In this document: one piece after another, positions 12,401-27,170 of the stretch | Layout: each line of letters opens with the position of its first letter | Position numbering within the stretch: the first letter of the stretch is position 1 | Assembly: GCA_036971475.1 (NCBI GenBank) | Contig: JBAIZL010000008.1 | Coordinates: 10,689,395 to 10,753,394 of the forward strand | DNA from: Prosapia bicincta | Lineage: Eukaryota; Arthropoda; Insecta; Hemiptera; Cercopidae | Length of the DNA: 64,000 bases | Reading direction: 5' to 3' | Made by a program: the position numbers and the translations under genes | The notes under the pieces: model-generated | What the model was told of the DNA's origin: nothing | What the model saw: the letters and a program-made list of their open reading frames with translations, nothing else | The model's database searches: none

Positions 12401-12870
12401 GCATTGTGCACTTAGAATTGATCTATAATAAGTATTATAGGAGCTATCGCAATTGTCATATATTTGCTCTAAAAAAAATGCATGAATTATAGTTCATGGA
12501 TTTTGCGATTCCTACAAAAAATGGATTTCTCATTTAAAAGGCATAATAAACGCAGAATCGACCATAGATTCGCATTGTGCACTTAGAAATGATCTATAAT
12601 AAGTATTATAGGAGCTATCGCAATTGTCATATATTTGCTCTAAAAAAATGCATGAATTATAGTTCATGGATTTTGCGATTTCTACAAAAAATGGATTTCT
12701 CATTTAAAAGGCATAATAAACGCAGAATCGACCATAGATTCGCATTGTGCACTTAGAATTGATCTATAATAAGTATTATAGGAGCTATCGCAATTGTCAT
12801 ATATTTGCTCTAAAGAAAATGCATAAATTATAGTTCATGGATTTTGCGATTTCTACAAAAAATGGATTTC
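9450..12870 (+). repeat. 10-monomer tandem duplication, period 1708 bp
   Basis: Variants recur 1708 bases apart in the same order: CTCTAAAAAAACTGCATG (9903/11611), CCATTGATTCG (10001/11709), CGAACATAG (10171/11879), the type-B junction ATATTTTCTC (10411/12119), GCTGAATC (10673/12381), ATTCCTAC (about 10801/12509), a shortened A-tract (about 10935/12643) and TCTAAAGAAAATGCATAAATT (11101/12809). The next marker breaks the match (CGACCATAG near 11193 against CGAACATAG near 12901). Copies are therefore about 9.45-11.16 and 11.16-12.87 kb. No internal difference was noticed at the markers, which suggests a recent event. Confidence 0.9.
10673..10812 (+). repeat. GCTGAATC + ATTCCTAC two-monomer marker pair
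   Basis: A monomer with A77T (CGCTGAATC) followed by one with T36C (GATTCCTAC). The pair recurs at 10673, 12381, 13918, 14772, 17682, 20762 and 22987, with spacings near whole multiples of 171 (1708, 1537, 854, 2910, 3080 and 2225 bases). After 25 kb GCTGAATC is followed by other monomer types (25895, 27434, 30000, 32903). The pair behaves as one inherited module and is a useful tag for block duplications in 10-23 kb. Confidence 0.75.
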
Positions 12871-15800
12871 TCATTTAAAAGGCATAATAAACGCAGAATC
12901 GAACATAGATTCGCATTGTGCACTTAGAAATGATCTATAATAAGTATTATAGGAGCTATCGCAATTGTCATATATTTGCTCTAAAAAAAATACATGAATT
13001 ATAGTTCATGGATTTTGCGATTTCTACAAAAAATGGATTTCTCATTTAAAAGGCATAATAAACGCAGAATCGACCATAGATTCGCATTGTGCACTTAGAA
13101 TTGATCTATAATAAGTATTATAGGAGCTATCGCAATTGTCATATATTTGCTCTAAAAAAAATGCATGAATTATAGTTCATGGATTTTGCGATTTCTACAA
13201 AAAATGGATTTCTCATTTAAAAGGCATAATAAACGCAGAATCGACCATAGATTCGCATTGTGCACTTAGAATTGATCTATAATAGGTATTATAGGAGCTA
13301 TCGCAATTGTCATATATTTTCTCTAAAAAAAATGCATGATTTTAGTTCATGGATTTTGCGATTTCTGCAAAAAATGGATTTCTCATTTAAAAGGCATAAT
13401 AAACGCAGAATCGACCATAGATTCGCATTGTGCACTTAGAATTGATCTATAATAAGTATTATAGGGGCTATCGCAATTGTCATATATTTGCTCTTAAAAA
13501 GATGCATGAATTATAGTTCATGGATTTTGAGATTTCTACAAAAAATGGATTTCTCATTTAAAAGGCATAATAAACGCAGAATCGACCATAGATTCGCATT
13601 GTGCACTTAGAATTGATCTATAATAAGTATTATAGGAGCTATCGCAATTGTCATATATTTGCTCTAAAAAAAATGCATGAATTATAGTTCATGGATTTTG
13701 CGATTTCTACAAAAAATGGATTTCTCATTTAAAAGGCATAATAAACGCAGAATCGACCATTGATTCGCATTGTGCACTTAGAAATGATCTATAATAAGTA
13801 TTATAGGAGCTATCGCAATTGTCATATATTTGCTCTAAAAAAAATGCATGAATTATAGTTCATGGATTTTGCGATTTCTACAAAAAATGGATTTCTCATT
13901 TAAAAGGCATAATAAACGCTGAATCGACCATAGATTCGCATTGTGCACTTAGAATTGATCTATAATAAGTATTATAGGAGCTATCGCAATTGTCATATAT
14001 TTGCTCTAAAAAAAATGCATGAATTATAGTTCATGGATTTTGCGATTCCTACAAAAAATGGATTTCTCATTTAAAAGGCATAATAAACGCAGAATCGACC
14101 ATAGATTCGCATTGTGCACTTAGAAATGATCTATAATAAGTATTATAGGAGCTATCGCAATTGTCATATATTTGCTCTAAAAAAATGCATGAATTATAGT
14201 TCATGGATTTTGCGATTTCTACAAAAAATGGATTTCTCATTTAAAAGGCATAATAAACGCAGAATCGACCATAGATTCGCATTGTGCACTTAGAATTGAT
14301 CTATAATAAGTATTATAGGAGCTATCGCAATTGTCATATATTTGCTCTAAAGAAAATGCATGAATTATAGTTCATGGATTTTGCGATTTCTACAAAAAAT
14401 GGATTTCTCATTTAAAAGGCATAATAAACGCAGAATCGACCATAGATTCGCATTGTGCACTTAGGAATGATATATAATAAGTATTAAAGGAGCTATCGCA
14501 ATTGTCATATATTTGCTCTAAAAAAAATGCATGAATTATAGTTCATGGATTTTGCGATTTCTACAAAAAATGGATTTCTCATTTAAAAGGCATAATAAAC
14601 GCAGAATCGACCATAGATTCGCATTGTGCACTTAGAATTGATCTATAATAAGTATTATAGGAGCTATCGCAATTGTCATATATTTGCTCTAAAAAAAATG
14701 CATGAATTATAGTTCATGGATTTTGCGATTTCTACAAAAAATGGATTTCTCATTTAAAAGGCATAATAAACGCTGAATTGACCATAGATTCGCATTGTGC
14801 ACTTAGAATTGATCTATAATAAGTATTATAGGAGCTATCGCAATTGTCATATATTTGCTCTAAAAAAAATGCATGAATTATAGTTCATGGATTTTGCGAT
14901 TCCTACAAAAAATGGATTTCTCATTTAAAAGGCATAATAAACGCAGAATCGACCATAGATTCGCATTGTGCACTTAGAATTGATCTATAATAAGTATTAT
15001 AGGAGCTATCGCAATTGTCATATATTTGCTCTAAAAAAAATGCATGAATTATAGTTCATGGATTTTGCGATTTCTACAAAAAATGGATTTCTTATTTAAA
15101 AGGCATAATAAACGCAGAATCGACCATAGATTCGCATTGTGCCCTTAGAAATGATATATAATAAGTATTATAGGAGCTATCGCAATTGTCATATATTTGC
15201 TTTAAAATAAAATGCATGAATTATAGTTCATGGATTTTGCGATTTCTACAAAAAATGGATTTCTCATTTAAAAGGCATAATAAACGCAGAATCGACCATA
15301 GATTCGCATTGTGCCCTTAGAAATGATATATAATAAGTATTATAGGAGCTATCGCAATTGTCATATATTTGCTCTAAAATAAAATGCATGAATTATAGTT
15401 CATGGATTTTGCGATTTCTACAAAAAATGGATTTCTCATTTAAAAGGCATAATAAACGCAGAAGCGACTGTAGATTCGCATTGTGCACTTAGAATTGATC
15501 TATAATAAGTATTATAGGAGCTATCGTAATTACCATCAAATTGCTCCAAAAAAAAAATGCATGAATTATAGTTCATGGATTTTGCGATTTCTACAAAAAA
15601 TGGATTTCTCATTTAAAAGGCATAATAAACGCAGAATCGACCATAGATTCGCATTGTGCACTTAGAATTGATCTATAATAAGTATTATAGGAGCTATCGG
15701 AATTGTCATATATTTGCTCTAAAAAAACTGCATGAATTATAGTTCATGGATTTTGCGATTTCTACAAAAAATGGATTTCTCATTTAAAAGGCATAATAAA

Positions 15801-18700
15801 CGCAGAATCGACCATAGATTCGCATTGTGCACTTAGAATTGATCTATAATAAGTATTATAGGAGCTATCGCAATTGTCATATATTTGCTCTAAAAAAAAT
15901 GCATGAATTATAGTTCATGGATTTTGCGATTTCTACAAAAAATGGATTTCTCATTTAAAAGGCATAAAAAACGCAGAATCGAACATAGATTCGCATTGTG
16001 CACATAGAAATGATCTATAATAAGTATTATAGGAGCTATCGCAATTGTCATATATTTGCTAAAAAAAAAATGCATGAATTATAGTTCATGGATTTTGCGA
16101 TTTCTACAAAAAATGGATTTCTCATTTAAAAGGCATAATAAACGCAGAATCGACCATAGATTCGCATTGTGCACTTAGAATTGATCTATAATAAGTATCA
16201 TAGGAGCTATCGCAATTGTCATATATTTGCTCTAAAAAAAATGCATGAATTATAGTTCATGGATTTTGCGATTTCTACAAAAAATGGATTTCTCATTTAA
16301 AAGGCATAATAAACGCAGAATCGACCATAGATTCGCATTGTGCACTTAGAATTGATCTATAATAGGTATTATAGGAGCTATCGCAATTGTCATATATTTT
16401 CTCTAAAAAAAATGCATGATTTTAGTTCATGGATTTTGCGATTTCTGCAAAAAATGGATTTCTCATTTAAAAGGCATAATAAACGCAGAATCGACCATAG
16501 ATTCGCATTGTGCACTTAGAATTGATCTATAATAAGTATTATAGGAGCTATCGCAATTGTCATATATTTGCTCTAAAAAAAATGCATGAATTATAGTTCA
16601 TGGATTTTGCGATTTCTTCAAAAAATGGATTTCTCATTTAAAAGGCATAATAAACGCAGAATCGACCATAGATTCGCATTGTGCACTTAGAATTGATCTA
16701 TAATAAGTATTATAGGAGCTATCGCAATTGTCATATATTTGCTCTAAAAAAAATGCATGAATTATAGTTCATGGATTTTGCGATTTCTCCAAAAAATTAA
16801 TTTCTCATTTAAAAGGCATAATAAACGCAGAATCGACCATAGATTGGCATCGTGCACTTAGAATTGATCTATAATAAGTATTATAGGAGCTATCGCAATT
16901 GTCATATATTTGCTCTAAAAAAAATGCATGAATTATAGTTCATGGATTTTGCGATTTCTACAAAAAATGGATTTCCCATTTAAAAGGCATAATAAACGCA
17001 GAATCGACCATAGTTTCGCATTGTGCACTTAGAAATGATCTATAATAAGTATTATAGGAGCTATCGCAATTGTCATATATTTGCTCTAAAAAAAATGCAT
17101 GAATTATAGTTCATGGATTTTGCGATTTCTACAAAAAATGGATTTCTCATGTAAAAGGCATAATAAACACAGAATCGACCATAGATTCGCATTGTGCACT
17201 TAGAATTGATCTATAATAAGTATTATAGGAGCTATCGCAATTGTCATATATTTGCTCTAAAAAAATGCATGAATTATAACTTCATGGATTTTGCGATTTC
17301 TACAAAAAATGGATTTCTCATTTAAAAGGCATAATAAACGCAGAATCGACCATAGATTCGCATTGTGCACTTAGAATTGATCTATAATAAGTATTATAGG
17401 AGCTATCGCAATTGTCATATATTTGCTCTAAAAAAAATGCATGAATTATAGTTCATGGATTTTGCGATTTCTACAAAAAATGGATTTCTCATTTAAAAAG
17501 CATAATAAACGCAGAATCGACCATAGATTCGCATTGTGCACTTAGAAATGATCTATAATAAGTATTATAGGAGCTATCGCAATTGTCATATATTTGCTCT
17601 AAAAAAAATGCATGAATTATAGTTCATGGATTTTGCGATTTCTACAAAAAATGGATTTCTCATTTAAAAGGCATAATAAACGCTGAATCGACCATAGATT
17701 CGCATTGTGCACTTAGAATTGATCTATAATAAGTATTATAGGAGCTATCGCAATTGTCATATATTTGCTCTAAAAAAAATGCATGAATTATAGTTCATGT
17801 ATTTTGCGATTCCTACAAAAAATGGATTTCTCATTTAAAAGGCATAATAAACGCAGAATCGACCATAGATTCGCATTGTGCACTTAGAAATGATCTATAA
17901 TAAGTATTATAGGAGCTATCGCAATTGTCATATATTTGCTCTAAAAAAATGCATGAATTATAGTTGATGGATTTTGCGATTTCTAAAAAAAATGTATTTC
18001 TCATTTAAAAGGCATAATAAACGCAGAATCGACCATAGATTCGCATTGTGCACTTAGAATTGATCTATAATAAGTATTATAGGAGCTATCGCAATTGACA
18101 TATATTTGCTCTAAAAAAAATGCATGAATTATAGTTCATTGATTTTGCGATTTCTACAAAAAATGGATTTCTCATTTAAAATGCATAATAAACGCAGAAT
18201 CGACCATAGATTCGCATTGTGCACTTAGAAATGATTTATAATAAGTATTATAGGAGCTATCGCAATTGTCATATATTTGCTCTAAAAAAAAATGCATGAA
18301 TTATAGTTCATGGATTTTGCGATTTCTACAAAAAATGGATTTCTCATTTAAAAGGCATAATAAACGCAGAATCGACCATAGATTCGCATTGTGCACTTAG
18401 AATTGATCTATAATAAGTATTATAGGAGCTATCGCAATTGTCATATATTTGCTCTAAAAAAAATGCATGAATTATAGTTCATGGATTTTGCGATTTCTAC
18501 AAAAAATGGATTTCTCATTTTAAAGGCATAATAAACGCAGAATCGACCATAGATTCGCATTGTGCACTTAGAATATATCTATAATAAGTATTATAGGAGC
18601 TATCGTAATTACCATCAATTTGCTCCAAAAAAAAATGCATGAATTATAGTTCATGGATTTTGCGATTTCTACAAAAAATGGATTTCTCATTTAAAAGGCA
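12870..18700 (+). repeat. Mosaic region of satellite, 9- and 18-monomer echoes
   Basis: No single period covers this stretch. The part from about 12.3 to 12.83 kb reappears at 13.85-14.37 kb (offset 1537, nine monomers). AATAGGTATT and ATTTCTGCAA (13281, 13361) reappear at 16361 and 16441 (offset 3080, 18 monomers). GTGCCCTTAG with an ATAAAATGC junction occurs in two adjacent copies (15142 and 15314). Many private substitutions appear at 16.7-18.6 kb (for example AAAAAATTAATTTC at 16791, a GTAAAAGG at 17151 and a TATAACTTCATGG insertion near 17275), so this stretch is older or less homogenised than the blocks either side. No gene is present. Confidence 0.7.
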
Positions 18701-21700
18701 TAATAAACGCAGAATCGACCATAGATTCGCATTGTGCACTTAGAATTGATCTATAATAAGTATTATAGGAGCTATCGCAATTGTCATATATTTTCTCTAA
18801 AAAAAATGCATGATTTTAGTTCATGGATTTTGCGATTTCTACAAAAAATGGATTTCTCATTTAAAAGGCATAATAAACGCAGAATCGACCATAGATTCGC
18901 ATTGTGCACTTAGAATTGATCTATAATAAGTATTATAGGGGCTATCGCAATTGTCATATATTTGTTCTTAAAAAAATGCATGAATTATAGTTCATGGATT
19001 TTGAGATTTCTACAAAAAATGGATTTCTCATTTAAAAGGCATAATAAACGCAGAATCGACCATAGATTCGCATTGTGCACTTAGAATTGATCTATAATAA
19101 GTATTATAGGAGCTATCGCAATTGTCATATATTTGCTCTATAAAAAATGCATGAATTATAGTTCATGGATTTTGCGATTTCTACAAAAAATGGATTTCTC
19201 ATTTAAAAGGCATAATAAACGCAGAATCGACCATAGGTTCGCATTGTGCACTTAGAATTGATCTATAATAAGTATTATAGGAGCTATCGCAATTGTCATA
19301 TATTTGCTCTAAAAAAAATGCATGAATTATAGTTCATGGATTTTGCGATTTCTACAAAAAATGGATTTCTCATTTAAAAGGCATAATAAACGCAGAATCG
19401 ACCATAGATTCGCATTGTGCACTTAGAATTGATCTATATTAAGTATTATAGGAGCTATCGCAATTGTCATATATTTGCTCCAAAAAAAAATGCATGAATT
19501 ATAGTTCATGGGATTTGCGATTTCTACAAAAAATGGATTTCTCATTTAAAAGGCATAATAAACGCAGAATCGACCATAGATTCGCATTGTGCACCTAGAA
19601 TTGATCTATAATAAGTATTATAGGAGCTATCGCAATTGTCATATATTTGCTCTTAAAAAAATGCATGAATTATAGTTCATGGATTTTGCGATTTCTACAA
19701 AAAATGGATTTCTCATTTAAAAGGCATAATAAACGCAGAATCGACCATAGATTCGCATTGTGCACTTAGAATTGATCTATAATAAGTATTATAGGAGCTA
19801 TCGCAATTGTCATATATTTGCTCTAAAAAAAATGCATGAATTATAGTTCATGGATTTTGCGATTTCTACAAAAAATGGATTTCTCATTTAAAAGGCATAA
19901 TAAACGCAGAATCGACCATAGATTCGCATTGTGCACTTAGAAATGATATATAATAAGTATTATAGGAGCTATCGCAATTGTCATATATTTGCTCTAAAAA
20001 AAATGCATGAATTATAGTTCATGGATTTTGCGATTTCTACAAAAAATGGATTTCTCATTTAAAAGGCATAATAAACGCAGAATCGACCATAGATTCGCAT
20101 TGTGCACTTAGAATTGATCTATAATAAGTATTATAGGAGCTATCGCAATTGTCATATATTTGCTCCAAAAAAAAATGCATGAATTATAGTTCATGGATTT
20201 TTCGATTTCTACAAAAAATGGATTTCTCATTTAAAAGGCATAATAAACGCAGAATCGACCATAGTTTGGCATTGTGCACTTAGAATTGATCTATAATAAG
20301 TATTATAGGAGCTATCGCAATTGTCATATATTTGCTCTAAAATAAATGCATGAATTATAGTTCATGGATTTTGCGATTTCTACAAAAAATGGATTTCTCA
20401 TTTAAAAGGCATAATAAACGCAGAATCGACCATAGATTCGCATTGTGCACTTAGAATTGATCTATAATAAGTATTATAGGAGCTATCGCAATTGTCATAT
20501 ATTTGCTCTAAAAAAAATGCATGAATTATAGTTCATGGATTTTGCGATTTCTACAAAAAATGGATTTCTCATTTAAAAGGCATAATAAACGCAGAATCGA
20601 CCATAGATTCGCATTGTGCACTTAGAAATGATCTATAATAAGTATTATAGGAGCTATCGCAATTGTCATATATTTGCTCTAAAAAAAATGCATGAATTAT
20701 AGTTCATGGATTTTGCGATTTCTACAAAAAATGGATTTCTCATTTAAAAGGCATAATAAACGCTGAATCGACCATAGATTCGCATTGTGCACTTAGAATT
20801 GATCTATAATAAGTATTATAGGGGCTATCGCAATTGTCATATATTTGCTCTAAAAAAAATGCATGAATTATAGTTCATGGATTTTGCGATTCCTACAAAA
20901 AATGGATTTCTCATTTAAAAGGCATAATAAACGCAGAATCGACCATAGATTCGCATTGTGCACTTAGAATTGATCTATAATAAGTATTATAGGAGCTATC
21001 GCAATTGTCATATATTTGCTCTAAAGAAAATGCATGAATTATAGTTCATGGATTTTGCGATTTCTACAAAAAATGGATTTCTCATTTAAAAGGCATAATA
21101 AACGCAGAATCGACCATAGATTCGCATTGTGCACTTAGGAATGATATATAATAAGTATTATAGGAGCTATCGCAATTGTCATATATTTGCTCTAAAAAAA
21201 ATGCATGAATTATAGTTCATGGATTTTGCGATTTCTACAAAAAATGGATTTCTCATTTAAAAGGCATAATAAACGCAGAATCGACCATAGATTCGCATTG
21301 TGCACTTAGAAATGATCTATAATAAGTATTATAGGAGCTATCGCAATTGTCATATATTTTCTCTAAAAAAAATGCATGATTTTAGTTCATGGATTTTGCG
21401 ATTTCTACAAAAAATGGATTTCTCATTTAAAAGGCATAATAAACGCAGAATCGACCATAGATTTGCATTGTGCACTTAGAATTGATCTATAATAAGTATT
21501 ATAGGGGCTATCGCAATTGTCATATATTTGCTCTTAAAAAAATGCATGAATTATAGTTCATGGATTTTGAGATTTCTACAAAAAATGGATTTCTCATTTA
21601 AAAGGCATAATAAACGCAGAATCGACCATAGATTCGCATTGTGCACTTAGAATTGATCTATAATAAGTATTATAGGAGCTATCGCAATTGTCATATATTT

Positions 21701-22900
21701 GCTCTAAAAAAAATGCATGAATTATAGTTCATGGATTTTGCGATTTCTACAAAAAATGGATTTCTCATTTAAAAGGCATAATAAACGCAGAATCGACCAT
21801 AGATTCGCATTGTGCACTTAGAATTGATCTATAATAAGTATTATAGGAGCTATCGCAATTGTCATATATTTGCTCTAAAAAAAATGCATGAATTATAGTT
21901 CATGGATTTTGCGATTTCTACAAAAAATGGATTTCTCATTTAAAAGGCATAATAAAACGCAGAATCGACCATAGATTCGCATTGTGCACTTAGAATTGAT
22001 CTATAATAAGTATTATAGGAGCTATCGCAATTGTCATACATTTGCTCCAAAAAAAAATGCATGAATTATAGTTCATGGATTTTGCGATTTCTACAAAAAA
22101 TGGATTTCTCATTTAAAAGGCATAATAAACGCAGAATCGACCATAGATTCGCATTGTGCACTTAGAATTGATCTATAATAAGTATTATAGGAGCTATCGC
22201 AATTGTCATATATTTGCTCTTAAAAAAATGCATGAATTATAGTTCATGGATTTTGCGATTTCTACAAAAAATGGATTTCTCATTTAAAAGGCATAATAAA
22301 CGCAGAATCGACCATAGATTCGCATTGTGCACTTAGAATTGATCTATAATAAGTATTATAGGAGCTATCGCAATTGTCATATATTTGCTCTAAAAAAAAT
22401 GCATGAATTATAGTTCATGGATTTTGCGATTTCTACAAAAAATGGATTTCTCATTTAAAAGGCATAATAAACGCAGAATCGACCATAGATTCGCATTGTG
22501 CACTTAGAAATGATATATAATAAGTATTATAGGAGCTATCGCAATTGTCATATATTTGCTCTAAAAAAAATGCATGAATTATAGTTCATGGATTTTGCGA
22601 TTTCTACAAAAAATGGATTTCTCATTTAAAAGGCATAATAAACGCAGAATCGACCATAGATTCGCATTGTGCACTTAGAATTGATCTATAATAAGTATTA
22701 TAGGAGCTATCGCAATTGTCATATATTTGCTCCAAAAAAAAATGCATGAATTATAGTTCATGGATTTTGCGATTTCTACAAAAAATGGATTTCTCATTTA
22801 AAAGGCATAATAAACGCAGAATCGACCATAGTTTGGCATTGTGCACTTAGAATTGATCTATAATAAGTATTATAGGAGCTATCGCAATTGTCATATATTT
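18700..22900 (+). repeat. 15-monomer block repeated, period about 2567 bp
   Basis: Markers recur 15 monomers apart: the type-B junction (18792/21359), TATTATAGGGGC (18931/21497), TTTTGAGATTTC (about 19002/21569), AAATGATATAT (19941/22508) and CATAGTTTGGC (20264/22831). The last two recur again 2564 bases on (25072 and 25395), so a third, partial copy lies at about 24.9-25.47 kb. The middle differs among copies: GCTGAATC at 20762 has no partner at 23329. It is a higher-order-repeat-like unit, but present only two to three times and partly scrambled. Confidence 0.8.
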
Positions 22901-24570
22901 GCTCTAAAAAAAATGCATGAATTATAGTTCATGGATTTTGCGATTTCTACAAAAAATGGATTTCTCATTTAAAAGGCATAATAAACGCTGAATCGACCAT
23001 AGATTCGCATTGTGCACTTAGAATTGATCTATAATAAGTATTATAGGAGCTATCGCAATTGTCATATATTTGCTCTAAAAAAAATGCATGAATTATAGTT
23101 CATGGATTTTGCGATTCCTACAAAAAATGGATTTCTCATTTAAAAGGCATAATAAACGCAGAATCGACCATAGATTCGCATTGTGCACTTAGAAATGATC
23201 TATAATAAGTATTATAGGAGCTATCGCAATTGTCATATATTTGCTCTAAAAAAAATGCATGAATTATAGTTCATGGATTTTGCGATTTCTACAAAAAATG
23301 GATTTCTCATTTAAAAGGCATAATAAACGCAGAATCGACCATAGATTCGCATTGTGCACTTAGAATTGATCTATAATAAGTATTATAGGAGTTATCGCAA
23401 TTGTCATATATTTTCTCTAAAAAAAATGCATGATTTTAGTTCATGGATTTTGCGATTTCTACAAAAAATGGATTTCTCATTTAAAAGGCATAATAAACGC
23501 AGAATCGACCATAGATTCGCATTGTGCACTTAGAATTGATCTATATTAAGTATTATAGGAGCTATCGCAATTGTCATATATTTGCTCTAAAAAAAATGCA
23601 TGAATTATAGTTCATGGATTTTGCGATTTCTACAAAAAATGGATTTCTCATTTAAAAGGCATAATAAACGCAGAATCGACCATAGATTCGCATTGTGCAC
23701 TTATAATTGATCTATAATAAGTATTATAGGAGCTATCGCAATTGTCATATATTTGCTCTAAAAAAAATGCATGAATTATAGTTCATGGATTTTGCGATTT
23801 CTACAAAAAATGGATTTCTCATTTAAAAGGCATAATAAACGCAGAATCGACCATAGATTCGCATTGTGCACTTAGAATTGATCTATAATAAGTATTATAG
23901 GAGCTACCGCAATTGTCATATATTTGCTCTAAAAAAAATGCATGAATTATAGTTCATGGATTTTGCGATTTCTAAAAAAAATGGATTTCTCATTTAAAAG
24001 GCATAATAAACGCAGAATCGACCATAGATTGGCATTGTGCACTTAGAATTGATCTATAATAAGTATTATAGGAGCTATCGCAATTGTCATATATTTGCTC
24101 TAAAAAAAATGCATGAATTATAGTTCATGGATTTTGCGATTTCTACAAAAAATGGATTTCTCATTTAAAAGGCATAATAAACGCAGAATCGACCATAGAT
24201 TCGCATTGTGCACTTAGAAATGATCTATAATAAGTATTATAGGAGCTATCGCAATTGTCATATATTTGCTCTAAAAAAAATGCATGAATTATAGTTCATG
24301 GATTTTGCGATTTCTACAAAAAATGGATTTCTCATTTAAAAGGCATAATAAACGCATAATCGACCATAGATTCGCATTGTGCACTTAGAATTGATCTATA
24401 ATAAGTATTATAGGAGCTATCGCAATTGTCATATATTTGCTCTAATAAAAATGCATGAATTATAGTTCATGGATTTTGCGATTTCTACAAAAAATGGATT
24501 TCTCATTTAAAAGGCATAATAAACGCAGAATCGACCATAGATTCGCATTGTGCACTTAGAATAGATCTAT
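22900..24570 (+). repeat. Satellite stretch shared with 30.2-30.6 kb
   Basis: Ordinary and type-B monomers. GAGTTATCGC (23391), CTATATTAAG (23541) and CTTATAATTGA (23701) occur in the same order at 30231, 30381 and 30541. All are exactly 6840 bases away, which is 40 monomers with no net indel. One monomer near 23943 carries ATTTCTAAAAAAA. Nothing other than satellite is present. Confidence 0.75.
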
Positions 24571-27170
24571 AATAAGTATTATAGGAGCTATCGCAATTGT
24601 CATATATTTTCTCTAAAAAAAATGCATGATTTTAGTTCATGGATTTTGCGATTTCTACAAAAAATGGATTTCTCATTTAAAAGGCATAATAAACGCAGAA
24701 TCGACCATAGATTCGCATTGTGCACTTAGAATTGATCTATAATAAGCATTATAGGAGCTATCGCAATTGTCATATATTTGCTCTAAAAAAAATGCATGAA
24801 TTATAGTTCATGGATTTTGCGATTTCTACAAAAAATGGATTTCTCATTTAAAAGGCATAATAAACGCAGAATCGACCATAGATTCGCATTGTGCACTTAG
24901 AATTGATCTATAATAAGTATTATAGGAGCTATCGCAATTGTCATATATTTGCTCTAAAAAAAATGCATGAATTATAGTTCATGGATTTTGCGATTTCTAC
25001 AAAAAATGGATTTCTCATTTAAAAGGCATAATAAACGCAGAATCGACCATAGATTCGCATTGTGCACTTAGAAATGATATATAATAAGTATTATAGGAGC
25101 TATCGCAATTGTCATATATTTGCTCTAAAAAAAATGCATGAATTATAGTTCATGGATTTTGCGATTTCTACAAAAAATGGATTTCTCATTTAAAAGGCAT
25201 AATAAACGCAGAATCGACCATAGATTCGCATTGTGCACTTAGAATTGATCTATAATAAGTATTATAGGAGCTATCGCAATTGTCATATATATGCTCCAAA
25301 AAAAAATGCATGAATTATAGTTCATGGATTTTGCGATTTCTACAAAAAATGGATTTCTCATTTAAAAGGCATAATAAACGCAGAATCGACCATAGTTTGG
25401 CATTGTGCACTTAGAATTGATCTATAATAAGTATTATAGGAGCTATCGCAATTGTCATATATTTGCCTCTAAAATAAATGCATGAATTATAGTTCATGGA
25501 TTTTGCGATTTCTACAAAAAATGGATTTCTCATTTAAAAGGCATAATAAACGCAGAATCGACCATAGATTCGCATTGTGCACTTAGAATTGATCTTTAAT
25601 AAGTATTATAGGAGCTATCGCAATTGTCATATATTTGCTCTAAAAAAAATGCATGAATTATAGTTCATGGATTTTGCGATTTCTACAAAAAATGGATTTC
25701 TCATTTAAAAGGCATAATAAACGCAGAATCGACCATAGATTCGCATTGTGCACTTAGAAATGATCTATAATAAGTATTATAGGAGCTACCGCAATTGTCA
25801 TATATTTGCTCTAAAAAAAATGCATGAATTATAGTTCATGGATTTTGCGATTTCTACAAAAAATGGATTTCTCATTTAAAAGGCATAATAAACGCTGAAT
25901 CGACCATAGATTCGCATTGTGCACTTAGAATTGATCTATAATAAGTATTATAGGAGCTATCGCAATTGTCATATATTTTCTCTAAAAAAAATGCATGATT
26001 TTAGTTCATGGATTTCGCGATTTCTACAAAAAATGGATTTCTCATTTAAAAGGCATAATAAACGCAGAATCGACCATAGATTCGCATTGTGCACTTAGAA
26101 TTGATCTATAATAAGTATTATATTAGCTATCGCAATTGTCATATATTTGCTCTAAAAAAAATGCATGAATTATAGTTCATGGATTTTGCGATTTCTACAA
26201 AAAATGGATTTCTCATTTAAAAGGCATAATAAACGCAGAATCGACCATAGATTCGCATTGTGCACTTAGAATTGATCTATAATAAGTATTATAGGAGCTA
26301 TCGCAATTGTCATATATTTTCTCTAAAAAAAATGCATGATTTTAGTTCATGGATTTTGCGATTTCTACAAAAAATGGATTTCTCATTTAAAAGGCATAAT
26401 AAACGCAGAATCGACCATAGATTCGCATTGTGCACTTAGAATTGATCTATAATAAGCATTATAGGAGCTATCGCAATTGTCATATATTTGCTCTAAAAAA
26501 AATGCATGAATTATAGTTCATGGATTTTGCGATTTCTACAAAAAATGGATTTCTCATTTAAAAGGCATAATAAACGCAGAATCGACCATAGATTCGCATT
26601 GTGCACTTAGAATTGATCTATAATAAGTATTATAGGAGCTATCGCAATTGTCATATATTTGCTCTAAAAAAAATGCATGAATTATAGTTCATGGATTTTG
26701 CGATTTCTACAAAAAATGGATTTCTCATTTAAAAGGCATAATAAACGCAGAATCGACCATAGATTCGCATTGTGCACTTAGAAATGATATATAATAAGTA
26801 TTATAGGAGCTATCGCAATTGTCATATATTTGCTCTAAAAAAAATGCATGAATTATAGTTCATGGATTTTGCGATTTCTACAAAAAATGGATTTCTCATT
26901 TAAAAGGCATAATAAACGCAGAATCGACCATAGATTCGCATTGTGCACTTAGAATTGATCTATAATAAGTATTATAGGAGCTATCGCAATTGTCATATAT
27001 TTGCTCCAAAAAAAAATGCATGAATTATAGTTCATGGATTTTGCGATTTCTACAAAAAATGGATTTCTCATTTAAAAGGCATAATAAACGCAGAATCGAC
27101 CATAGTTTGGCATTGTGCACTTAGAATTGATCTATAATAAGTATTATAGGAGCTATCGCAATTGTCATAT
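24570..27170 (+). repeat. 5-monomer module repeated at 10-monomer spacing (1710 bp)
   Basis: An ordered series recurs 1710 bases apart: type-B junction (24609/26319), AATAAGCATT (24741/26451), AAATGATAT (25072/26782), a CTCC junction and CATAGTTTGG (25395/27105). The matching parts are about 24.57-25.46 and 26.28-27.17 kb. The same series appears again at 31.24-32.75 kb. The material between (25.46-26.28 kb) holds GCCTCTAAAATAAATG (25465), GATCTTTAATAAG (25591), CTACCGC, GCTGAATC and GATTTCGCG (26011). It matches 29.4-30.15 kb at an offset of 4105. Confidence 0.8.
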
